From: CAZNKU01 sp045654805
GTDB taxonomy: Bacteria > Bacillota > Clostridia > Monoglobales > Firm-18
Direction of reading: 5' to 3'
Length of the DNA: 64,000 bases
NCBI GenBank assembly: GCA_045654805.1
Contig: JAZOOD010000063.1
Location: forward strand, 50,170 to 114,169
Shown in pieces: positions 57,285 to 64,000 of the stretch. Position numbers and translations under genes: made by a program. Numbering within the stretch: position 1 is the first letter of the stretch; the number at the start of each line of letters is the position of its first letter. The notes beneath the pieces were generated by a model that saw only the letters and a program-made list of their open reading frames with translations, did no database searches and had not been told where the DNA came from.

Positions 57285-58439
57285 ATGAAAGAAAAAACAT
57301 TTTCAAAAGACGCTATATTGGTGCTTGTAGGGGCATTTTGTTACATATCCTGTTCCATAATGGCGATGCCCGTAATGTCAGGATTTACGGAAACTCTTGG
57401 CGGTGGAGGTGTACTTATGGGACTTATGAGTGGTATGATGTACTTTGTATCCCTTTGTATGCGTCCTGTTGCCGGTAATCTTGCGGATAAGATGAAAAAG
57501 GCAAATCTCACATTTGGCGGAGCTTTTTTGATGCTTGTATCAAATATTGCCTATGTTTTTGCACCAAATATTATTTTCCTTACTGTTGCAAGGGTGGTTA
57601 ATGGTATAGGTTATGCGTGCTGTACAGTTAGTATGTCTACGTGGCTTTCTATGCTTGTTCCAAAGGACAGGGTAGGCAAGGCGATGGGGATTTATGGCAC
57701 TATGCAAGCTATAAGTATGGCAATTTCAGGGAAAATAGCTTTATCAATTTCAAATGCTGTGGATTACAGAATGGTGTTTGTGGTATCATCCGCATTCGCA
57801 CTTATAACCCTTATTACAAGCCTTATGGTAGGTGACAAGGGAACTCCTGTTTTAAAGGAAAAAGGAGAAAAAAGAAAGATACGTATTTTTGATATGAATG
57901 TTTTGCCTATTGCTCTTATAATTATGCTGTTTACTATACCATATAATGCCACACAGGCGTTTATAGAAAAGTATGTTGAACGTGCTGATATCGGTCTTGA
58001 TGCAGGTTGGTTTATAACTATGTATGCAATATGTCTTATCGCATTGCGTCTTGGATTCAGAAATTATTTCGACAAGGTTCCTTACAAAAGATTTTTGTTC
58101 ATAAGTCTTGCATCATCTGTGGTTTCAATATTAAGTCTTAACTTTATGAATACATATTTAGTAATGGGCATTGGTGCTATTTGTATGGCGGGTGGTTACG
58201 GAATAATGTGCTCCGTTTCACAGGCTACTGCAATTTCTTTGGTAGGCCCTGAAAACAGAGGGGTAGCTAACGGTACATACTATATGGGATTTGACCTTGG
58301 TATGGCTATGGGGCCTTTTATAGGCGGTGTATTGTATGATAATCTAAATATACATATGTTCTACCCTATGCTGTTGCTATGCTCTGCACTTGCCCTTGTT
58401 ATATACATAATAAACAGAAAAAAACTTTCAAAGGTGTAA
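57285..58439 (+). CDS. major facilitator superfamily transporter
   Basis: A 384-residue protein with twelve predicted helices. The loop 2-3 motif region is VAGNLADKMKKANLTF and the duplicated layout fits drug- or metabolite-efflux MFS proteins. The substrate is unknown. Start after AAGGAG. bioY follows at once (4 bases), so a cotranscribed vitamin or precursor role is possible. Confidence 0.88.
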   Translation: MKEKTFSKDAILVLVGAFCYISCSIMAMPVMSGFTETLGGGGVLMGLMSGMMYFVSLCMRPVAGNLADKMKKANLTFGGAFLMLVSNIAYVFAPNIIFLTVARVVNGIGYACCTVSMSTWLSMLVPKDRVGKAMGIYGTMQAISMAISGKIALSISNAVDYRMVFVVSSAFALITLITSLMVGDKGTPVLKEKGEKRKIRIFDMNVLPIALIIMLFTIPYNATQAFIEKYVERADIGLDAGWFITMYAICLIALRLGFRNYFDKVPYKRFLFISLASSVVSILSLNFMNTYLVMGIGAICMAGGYGIMCSVSQATAISLVGPENRGVANGTYYMGFDLGMAMGPFIGGVLYDNLNIHMFYPMLLLCSALALVIYIINRKKLSKV

Positions 58440-58443
58440 TTTG

Positions 58444-58965
58444 ATGAGGACAAAAAAATTAGTATATTGTGCGTTGTTCGCCGCTATTATAGCCGTTGCA
58501 TCACAAATATCTGTTCCTGTTCAGCCGATTCCATTGAATATGGGTATGTTTGCCGTATTGTTGTGCGGAGGAATGTTGGGCAAAAAATTCGGCACAATCA
58601 GCGTTGCGGTATATATACTTTTGGGAATTATAGGCGCACCTGTTTTTGCAGGCTTCCGTGGAGGCTTGGGAGTATTAGCAGGCCCTACGGGCGGTTATAT
58701 TGCGGGGTATGTTATAATTGCCTTTGTTACGGGTGCAGTATGTGAAAAAACACATAAACTTAAGTTTACAATACCTTTTATGTTGTTGGCGGTTGTTTTG
58801 TGTTATATATTGGGAACAATGTGGTTTTGTGCTACAACGGGGAATGATTTTGTTTCCGCACTTTCAATGTGTGTAATTCCATTTGTGCCGTGGGATGTTT
58901 TAAAGGTGGTTTTGGCGTTGATGGTGATAAAAAACAAGAAAAGTAATATTGTAGTACTACAATAA
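58444..58965 (+). CDS. bioY: biotin ECF transporter S-component BioY
   Basis: A 173-residue membrane protein. The BioY signature blocks are ISVPVQPIPLNMG, LLGIIGAPVFAGFRGGLGVLAGPTGGYIAGY and FVPWDVLKVVLAL. It binds biotin outside and imports it with the shared ECF module. The ATG at 58444 is preferred to the TTG three bases before. Confidence 0.95.
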   Translation: MRTKKLVYCALFAAIIAVASQISVPVQPIPLNMGMFAVLLCGGMLGKKFGTISVAVYILLGIIGAPVFAGFRGGLGVLAGPTGGYIAGYVIIAFVTGAVCEKTHKLKFTIPFMLLAVVLCYILGTMWFCATTGNDFVSALSMCVIPFVPWDVLKVVLALMVIKNKKSNIVVLQ

Positions 58966-58980
58966 TGGGAGATGAAAGAG

Positions 58981-59853
58981 ATGAAGTGTGGCAAATTTTT
59001 CACAAAAAGAAAAATAACAGCTCTGATTATAATTTTTGTAATTGTACTTTTATTGTTTGCTTTATTTACCCGAAAAACTTTGGATGCAAAATTAGTTACT
59101 GTTGATGCTGATATTGTGAAAATTTATGATTTTTCAAAAGGTAAAGTTCTAAAAACAGATGTTGAAAAATATTGTTTTCAAACTGGTGAAAGTTTTCTTG
59201 TTGCAGATAAAAACGATATTTTACGTATTACAGCTGATGGCAGAGAATTAGTGTATAGTATGAATACAAGAATTATATCTAACATAATCGAATATGATGA
59301 TACACTGTATTTTGTAGCAGAAGAAAATAGTAATGATATGTTTGCAAAGAAGTATTTGTATTCATTGAAAAATAATAATTTGAAAAAAATTCATGAAAAT
59401 GAAGTTTCGTTTTCACTTTTGCAATACGATAATACGATACTTTTTGCTGACAAGAAAAATAATGAGATTTTGTCATATTATCCTGAAACAGAAAACATTA
59501 AAAAACTATGTGATGGTAACTTTCCATGTTGGAAAGAATATGGAAAAACATTGTTTTTGAATTTGGATACGGAAGCAGGGCATCAATTAGGAATCTTGGA
59601 TATAAAGTCCGGGGAAATTACAAAGTTGGATGTAGATGTACATAGACCGCTGGCATATAATCCAGAGCATAATATTTTGTTATATATGGGTGTTGATGAT
59701 GTAACTTCATATGGTGATCCTGAAGGAATAGCCAGAATATTGAATCTTAATACAATGGAAACAACCTATACTTTTAGATATCAAAATTTAATTCAGCAGA
59801 TAAACAACAATGCCTTTTTCTCTATATCAGGGGGAAAATGGCAATATAATTGA
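58981..59853 (+). CDS. membrane-anchored, probable beta-propeller protein
   Basis: A 290-residue protein with an N-terminal anchor (residues about 10-29) after a basic CGKFFTKRK stretch. The outer part has repeating short beta units (DDTLYFVAEEN, DNTILFADKKN, GKTLFLNLDTE, HNILLYMGVDD), as in DUF5050 or WD40-like propellers. Function unknown. The start at 58981 lies 9 bases after GGGAG; the ATG at 58972 overlaps it. AT-rich codon use is slightly stronger than in its neighbours. Confidence 0.6.
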   Translation: MKCGKFFTKRKITALIIIFVIVLLLFALFTRKTLDAKLVTVDADIVKIYDFSKGKVLKTDVEKYCFQTGESFLVADKNDILRITADGRELVYSMNTRIISNIIEYDDTLYFVAEENSNDMFAKKYLYSLKNNNLKKIHENEVSFSLLQYDNTILFADKKNNEILSYYPETENIKKLCDGNFPCWKEYGKTLFLNLDTEAGHQLGILDIKSGEITKLDVDVHRPLAYNPEHNILLYMGVDDVTSYGDPEGIARILNLNTMETTYTFRYQNLIQQINNNAFFSISGGKWQYN

Positions 59854-59878
59854 GTTTTATTTAATAGTATGCAAAATA

Positions 59879-59912
59879 AAATCCGCATAAGTTTTACTTA
59901 TGCGGATTTATT
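59879..59912. terminator. bidirectional terminator before PEPCK
   Basis: AAAATCCGCATAAG / CTTATGCGGATTT with a 5-base loop; serves the propeller-like gene and the convergent pckG. Confidence 0.88.
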
Positions 59913-59928
59913 GTTTTATGAAACTAAA

Positions 59929-61677
59929 TTACTTGTTAAGTCTTGCTTCCAAAGCCTTAAGCTGTTCAGCCAATTCAGCAGGAAGTTTGTCGAAGCCAGC
60001 ATAAAGTTCCTTAATCTGTGCAACTTCATCAAGCCATACTTCCTTATCAACGTTAAGAAGTTCGTTCAAATCTTCTTCGCTGATGTCAAGACCTGCAAGG
60101 TTAAGGTCTTCTTTGTTTGGAAGGTAACCGATAGGTGATTCAACAGCACCAACCTTGTCATCACAACGGTCAAGAATCCAAAGAAGAACACGCATATTGT
60201 CGCCGAAACCAGGCCACAAGAATTTGCCGTCATCGCTCTTTCTGAACCAGTTTGTGTTAAAGATTTTTGGAGGGTTAGAAATCTTCTTACCCATTTCAAT
60301 CCAGTGTGCAAAATAGTCACCAACGTTGTAACCGATAAATGGTTTCATAGCCATTGGGTCACGTCTTACAACACCTACAGCACCAGCTGCAGCTGCTGTT
60401 GTTTCAGAAGCCATTGTAGAACCGATGAATACACCGTGGTTCCAATCAAATGACTGATATACCAATGGAGCAGTCTTTGCACGTCTGCCGCCGAAGATAA
60501 TAGCGCTGATAGGTACACCTGCAGGATTTTCCCATTCAGGAGAAATACATGGGCACTGACGGGCAGGAGCTGTAAATCTTGAGTTAGGATGAGCAGCTTT
60601 TTCTTCTGAATCAGATGTCCATTCGTTACCCTTCCAGTCGATGCAGTGTGCAGGAGTTTCGTCATCATGACCTTCCCACCATACTGTGTTGTCGTCGCGG
60701 TGTGCAACGTTTGTGAATATTGTATTGCTCATTGTTGTAAGAAGAGCATTCTTGTTTGTTTTTGAGCTTGTTCCAGGAGCAACGCCGAAGAAACCAGCTT
60801 CAGGGTTGATAGCATAAAGACGACCGTCAGGACCGACTCTTAACCAAGCGATATCGTCACCAACTGTCCATACCTTGTAGCCTTCAAGTTCCTTTGGAGG
60901 AATAAGCATAGCAAGGTTTGTCTTACCGCAAGCACTTGGGAATGCAGCAGAAACATATTTAACTTCCCCCTGTGGATTTTCAAGACCAAGGATAAGCATG
61001 TGTTCAGCCATCCAGCCTTCGTTCTTGCCAAGGAATGATGCAATACGTAGAGCAAAGCACTTTTTACCCAAAAGAACGTTACCGCCGTAAGCAGAGTTAA
61101 TTGACCAGATTGTATTATCTTCAGGGAACTGAACGATGTATCTTTCTTCCGGGTTAACATCAGCTGTACAGTGCAAGCACTTTGTGAAGTCTCCTTTTTC
61201 ACTAAGTTCTTCAATAGCAACTTTACCAACACGTGTCATAATATCCATGTTAAGAACAACGTAGATACTGTCTGTAATTTCAATACCAACCTTTGAGAAA
61301 GGAGATTTTGCAGGACCCATGATAAATGGGATGATGTACATTGTTCTGCCCTTCATAGAGTTAGTGTAAAGTTTTGTAAGTTTAGCATACATTTCCTGTG
61401 GATCCATCCAGTTGTTTGTAGGACCTGCAGCTTCTTTAGTCTTTGCGCAGATGAATGTTCTGTCTTCTACACGAGCAACATCGTTAGGAGCTGTACGGTG
61501 TAGGTAACATCCCGGTAATTTTTCCTGATCAAGTTTGATCAATGTGCCGTCTTCAACAGCCTGAGCTCTTAAAGCTTCCAACTGTTCTTTTGAACCGTCA
61601 ATCCAAACTACTTTGTCGGGATTAAGCATAGCTTTCATCTCTTCAATCCACTGAAGAGCCATCTTGTTGTCTGTCAT
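59929..61677 (-). CDS. pckG: phosphoenolpyruvate carboxykinase (GTP)
   Basis: A 582-residue GTP-type PEPCK. The reactive-cysteine P-loop FPSACGKTNLAML, the metal-site NPEAGFFGVAPGTSSKTN and the guanine region NWFRKSDDGKFLWPGFGDN are present. It interconverts oxaloacetate and PEP; in PPi-PFK anaerobes it often runs in the carboxylating direction. AGGAGG lies before the ATG. Confidence 0.96.
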   Translation of the reverse strand: MTDNKMALQWIEEMKAMLNPDKVVWIDGSKEQLEALRAQAVEDGTLIKLDQEKLPGCYLHRTAPNDVARVEDRTFICAKTKEAAGPTNNWMDPQEMYAKLTKLYTNSMKGRTMYIIPFIMGPAKSPFSKVGIEITDSIYVVLNMDIMTRVGKVAIEELSEKGDFTKCLHCTADVNPEERYIVQFPEDNTIWSINSAYGGNVLLGKKCFALRIASFLGKNEGWMAEHMLILGLENPQGEVKYVSAAFPSACGKTNLAMLIPPKELEGYKVWTVGDDIAWLRVGPDGRLYAINPEAGFFGVAPGTSSKTNKNALLTTMSNTIFTNVAHRDDNTVWWEGHDDETPAHCIDWKGNEWTSDSEEKAAHPNSRFTAPARQCPCISPEWENPAGVPISAIIFGGRRAKTAPLVYQSFDWNHGVFIGSTMASETTAAAAGAVGVVRRDPMAMKPFIGYNVGDYFAHWIEMGKKISNPPKIFNTNWFRKSDDGKFLWPGFGDNMRVLLWILDRCDDKVGAVESPIGYLPNKEDLNLAGLDISEEDLNELLNVDKEVWLDEVAQIKELYAGFDKLPAELAEQLKALEARLNK

Positions 61678-61775
61678 TTTGACTTCCTCCTTATATAAAA
61701 AGTTTATTTATTCTCGTAAAAAACCAATCTACGACATATAACATTATATAACAAAATTCAGTGTTTGCCAAGTGT

Positions 61776-62624
61776 TTATTTTAATTTTTCTGAAATTTGT
61801 ATAAATTGACGTAAATCAAGCTGTTCTCCGCGTATTTTTCCATTCCCTGTTATGTCTTTTACTATATTTTCAATTTCATTCTTTGGTACGGAAAATGCTG
61901 ATGAAAGTGCATTAACCAAGGTTTTACGCCTTTGACCAAATGCGGCGTGTACAACCTTAAAGAGATTTTTTTCGTCCTCAACCGCAGGTTTAGTATGATT
62001 TTTAATATCCATTTTTATAACTGCAGAGGTCACCTTTGGCGGCGGCATAAAGCTGTCCGGCGGTACGATTTTCACAATTTCAGGTGTGGAATAATATTGT
62101 ACTGCCACAGATATTGCACCGTATTCCTTTTTGCCCGCTTTGGAAACAATGCGTTGTGCAACCTCCTTTTGTATAAGCACGGTTATGGATTCAAATGGCA
62201 AGTCTTCCTCCAAAAATCTCATAATAAGAGGTGTTGTAATATAGTACGGCAGATTTGCAATAACTACAACCGGCATACCGGGCATGTATTCGTCTATTAT
62301 CTTTTTTAGGTCGGTTTTTAAGGCATCTCCCTGTACAATTTCCACATTGTCATAGGCAACAAACGCTTTTTTAAGATATTCCGCAATATTGCGGTCAAGC
62401 TCTATTGCAACCACCTTGCCTGCGTGCTTTGAAAGCTCAACAGTGAGAGTTCCTATACCAGGGCCGACTTCTATTACGCCATAGGTTCCGTTAATACCAG
62501 ATGCTTGTATTGTACAGTCAAGTACGGATTGGTCTATAAGGAAATTCTGTCCCAACGCTTTGTTAAATTTTATTCCCAGACCGTCCATTATTTTTTTAAT
62601 TGTTTCCGGGTTTGTTAAGTTCAT
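61776..62624 (-). CDS. rsmA: 16S rRNA dimethyladenosine transferase RsmA (KsgA)
   Basis: A 282-residue SAM methyltransferase. The motif ALGQNFLIDQSVL, the SAM loop VIEVGPGIGTLTVEL and the catalytic NLPYYITTPLI are diagnostic. It dimethylates A1518 and A1519 of 16S rRNA (E. coli numbering). It is divergent from ruvX. Confidence 0.96.
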   Translation of the reverse strand: MNLTNPETIKKIMDGLGIKFNKALGQNFLIDQSVLDCTIQASGINGTYGVIEVGPGIGTLTVELSKHAGKVVAIELDRNIAEYLKKAFVAYDNVEIVQGDALKTDLKKIIDEYMPGMPVVVIANLPYYITTPLIMRFLEEDLPFESITVLIQKEVAQRIVSKAGKKEYGAISVAVQYYSTPEIVKIVPPDSFMPPPKVTSAVIKMDIKNHTKPAVEDEKNLFKVVHAAFGQRRKTLVNALSSAFSVPKNEIENIVKDITGNGKIRGEQLDLRQFIQISEKLK

Positions 62625-62706
62625 TTATATCAACTCCAAATCTTTTATCATTATACTATACGTTGAAATAAAATTCAATTCAATTACGTAAATATTTAAA
62701 AATATA

Positions 62707-62736
62707 TTGCTAAAGTGTGCCAATATATGGTATACT
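62707..62736 (+). promoter_or_regulatory. promoter of ruvX
   Basis: TTGCTA at 62707-62712 and TATACT at 62731-62736 with an 18-base spacer. Confidence 0.55.
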
Positions 62737-62760
62737 ATATGCAGAAAAGAGGTTTGCAGA

Positions 62761-63179
62761 TGAAAAGGATACTTGGTGTTGATTTCGGAGTCGCAAGGAC
62801 GGGAGTTGCTGTTACTGACCCACTTGGTATGATGGCTCAGGGTGTTGCAACAATAAGCTCCAGACGTGTTGAAAAGGTTTTGCAGGATGTTATAGCTTAC
62901 GCAAAGCAATATGATGTGGAGACTATTGTTGTTGGTTTGCCAAAAAACATGAATAATACTATTGGTGAGCGCGGCGAGGCGTGCATACAGTTTGGGGATA
63001 TGCTAAAAGAACAAACAGGGCTTGAAATTGTTATGTGGGATGAGCGACTTTCCACAGTAAGTGCAATTAACTTTTTAAACGAAACAAACACCAGAGGGGC
63101 AAAACGCAAGGCGGTTGTAGACACTGTAGCGGCAGAGATTATTTTGCAAAACTATCTTGATTTCAAAAAGAAAGGATGA
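62761..63179 (+). CDS. ruvX: Holliday junction resolvase-like RNase YqgF (RuvX)
   Basis: A 139-residue RNase H-fold nuclease. The first catalytic motif is GVDFGVARTGVAVTDP, then VVGLPKNMNNTIGERG, WDERLSTV and the last acid in DTVAAEIIL. It processes the 5' end of 16S rRNA precursor. The start at 62761 follows AAGAGG. The next gene begins 7 bases on. Confidence 0.94.
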
Positions 63180-63186
63180 AAATAAA

Positions 63187-63498
63187 ATGGCAGATAAATT
63201 TAATGAAGAAATGAATGAGGAATTGGAAAACAATATAATCGAGCTTATCGATGAGGAAAGCGGAGAAGCTGTTCCTTTTGAACACCTTGACACAATTGAA
63301 ATGGACGGCAACACGTATTTTGTTCTTACAGAATTCTTTGAAGAACCTGCTGAAGAAAATGATGTTTACATTATGACAATTGTTACTGACGAACAGGGTG
63401 AGGAAACCTTGGAAATTGTTGAGGACCAGGCTACTGTTATGAAGGTGTTTGAAGAATTCAGGACCCGTTGCGACGGCGAATTTGACTTTTTGGATTAA
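63187..63498 (+). CDS. DUF1292 family acidic protein
   Basis: A 103-residue very acidic protein. The motif IELIDEESGEAVPFEHLDTIEMDGNxYFVL is the DUF1292 core. Function unknown; commonly encoded right after ruvX in Firmicutes, as here. The start at 63187 follows AAAGGATG. Confidence 0.9.
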   Translation: MADKFNEEMNEELENNIIELIDEESGEAVPFEHLDTIEMDGNTYFVLTEFFEEPAEENDVYIMTIVTDEQGEETLEIVEDQATVMKVFEEFRTRCDGEFDFLD

Positions 63499-63527
63499 TT
63501 TGTCAATAAATTGTAAAATAAAAACAG

Positions 63528-63555
63528 TTGATTTTTTTTGAAAATTGCATATAAT
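63528..63555 (+). promoter_or_regulatory. promoter of 6S RNA
   Basis: TTGATT at 63528-63533 and TATAAT at 63550-63555 with a 16-base spacer; start expected near 63562. Confidence 0.7.
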
Positions 63556-63562
63556 GTAATTA

Positions 63563-63757
63563 AGGATTTATCCCTGATATGTTCGTGATTATTTTCGCAT
63601 ATTTATAACCAACACATTATGAAAGGGAACAAGTTCTCCGAAGCCTGCGTGCATGCTCAAATTTATTTGAGAAGCCCATAAACCTTCGGGACGTACCCAC
63701 CTGCGAAAGCAGGTTGTAAATATGAAATCACACGGCATTGTCGGGGAATATTTTTTA
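63563..63757 (+). ncRNA. ssrS: 6S RNA
   Basis: The 5' block TCCCTGATATGTTCGTGATT and 3' block CACGGCATTGTCGGGGA form the closing stem and match the E. coli 6S ends CUGAGAUGUUCG and CGGCAUCUCGG. The middle contains GAGAAGCCCATAAACC and GGGACGTACCCACCTGCG, fitting the opposite arm of the promoter-mimic bubble. 6S RNA binds sigma-A RNA polymerase and represses transcription in stationary phase. The end is followed by a T-rich stretch (ATTTTTT). Confidence 0.9.
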
Positions 63758-63780
63758 TTAAATAAAGTTTAAGTGAAATA

Positions 63781-63790
63781 GTGCAGTCCA
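63781..63790. repeat. solo IS-end-like sequence
   Basis: GTGCAGTCCA is, reversed, TGGACTGCAC, 9 of 10 bases like the end TGAACTGCAC of the IS3-family element at 63862, but in opposite orientation. It may be a remnant of another copy; short, so uncertain. Confidence 0.4.
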
Positions 63791-63792
63791 GG

Positions 63793-63815
63793 GACAAGTG
63801 GACGGCTCTATTGTA
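63793..63815 (-). repeat. diverged REP-like unit
   Basis: 19 of 23 bases match the reverse complement of the REP-like unit at 1846-1868 (core GTGGACGG against GGGGACGG, end TCTATTGT against TCTACTGT). It lies between two IS-end-like sequences. Confidence 0.6.
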
Positions 63816-63861
63816 TCAAAATTATAGCAATTATAGAATAATAAAAAGGTACGATTTTGGA

Positions 63862-64000
63862 TGAACTGCACCATTTTGTGCAGACAACACAAAAAAGGAT
63901 ACCCATGGCAAAATATTTACTTTAAGCAATATACTGACATCGCATTTCATGTGGTGTCAGTTTTGTTTTTAGTTGTATTCTTTCATTGTTATAAAAATGG
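63862..64000 (-). mobile_element. end of an IS3-family insertion sequence
   Basis: The terminal sequence TGAACTGCACCATTTTGTGC at 63862 onward is an IS3/IS150-type end. It contains the transposase 3' end and continues past the window. Confidence 0.8.
63922..64000 (-). CDS. IS3-family transposase (OrfB), C-terminal end, partial
   Basis: The last 25 codons are read before the window ends: HFYNNERIQLKTKLTPHE and a final MRCQYIA. This YNxxRIQxKxKxTPxEyR pattern is the usual C-terminus of IS3-family DDE transposases (rve integrase core). The DDE residues lie outside the window, so intactness is unknown. Confidence 0.85.
   Translation of the reverse strand, partial: HFYNNERIQLKTKLTPHEMRCQYIA

Overview
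The window comes from a low-GC, endospore-forming Firmicute of class Clostridia. Evidence: AT-rich intergenic DNA, strong AGGAGG ribosome sites, sigma-A promoters of TTGACA-17-TATAAT type, sporulation genes (spoIIE, bofA, a SleB-type cortex hydrolase), S-layer homology proteins, and a fermentative core (pta-ackA, PPi-type phosphofructokinase, GTP-dependent PEPCK). Genus cannot be told from the sequence alone.

Layout. 0.2-6.5 kb: DivIVA-like protein, small membrane protein, HAD phosphatase, then a scarred accessory patch (RAYT transposase stump with REP-like repeats, an orphan RHS tip plus lipoprotein fused to the end of a sugar nucleotidyltransferase gene), an SLH/GH18 protein and bofA. 6.5-21.6 kb: spoIIE, then a core run yybS-gdpP-rplI-dnaB-tilS-hpt-ftsH, tRNA-Met/Glu/Val, MATE-apbE and pfp. 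21.6-29.3 kb (minus): a BlaI-controlled operon of unknown purpose. 29.3-35.8 kb (minus): tRNA-Arg with a duplicated tail, tyrS, mutS2, a DnaA-box cluster, a DUF624 membrane protein, cobO-type adenosyltransferase, and ribU behind an FMN riboswitch. 35.9-48 kb: small YtxH-like protein, rny, a structured inverted-repeat element, an SLH protein, pgcA, a BY-kinase trio (modulator, kinase, PHP phosphatase), clpC and a SleB-like hydrolase. 48-59.9 kb: tmcAL, pta, ackA, then yceD-rpmF-DUF512 protein-der-plsY-gpsA-GNAT, an MFS transporter, bioY and a membrane-anchored protein. 59.9-64 kb: PEPCK, rsmA, ruvX, a DUF1292 protein, 6S RNA, and the end of an IS3-family element next to another REP-like unit.

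Most interesting: the operon at 29242 down to 21608. Its promoter overlaps two BlaI-type dyads. A BlaI repressor is followed by an M56 metallopeptidase that stops where a BlaR1 would normally enter its last membrane helix; the missing helix and extracellular sensor follow as a separate gene with its own ribosome site. A second sensor paralogue with a different outer domain lies downstream, together with an M28 lipoprotein peptidase, a membrane-anchored secreted protein and an ion transporter. One sensor has an in-frame stop separating it from two SH3-like domains. This looks like a split, multi-input version of the BlaI/BlaR1 proteolytic signalling module; its ligand is unknown and it lacks a penicillin-binding domain.

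Other points: a leaderless yceD mRNA, an rny gene without a standard start codon, a hairpin holding the bofA ribosome site, a four-box DnaA cluster away from dnaA, and a 153-bp nested inverted-repeat element.
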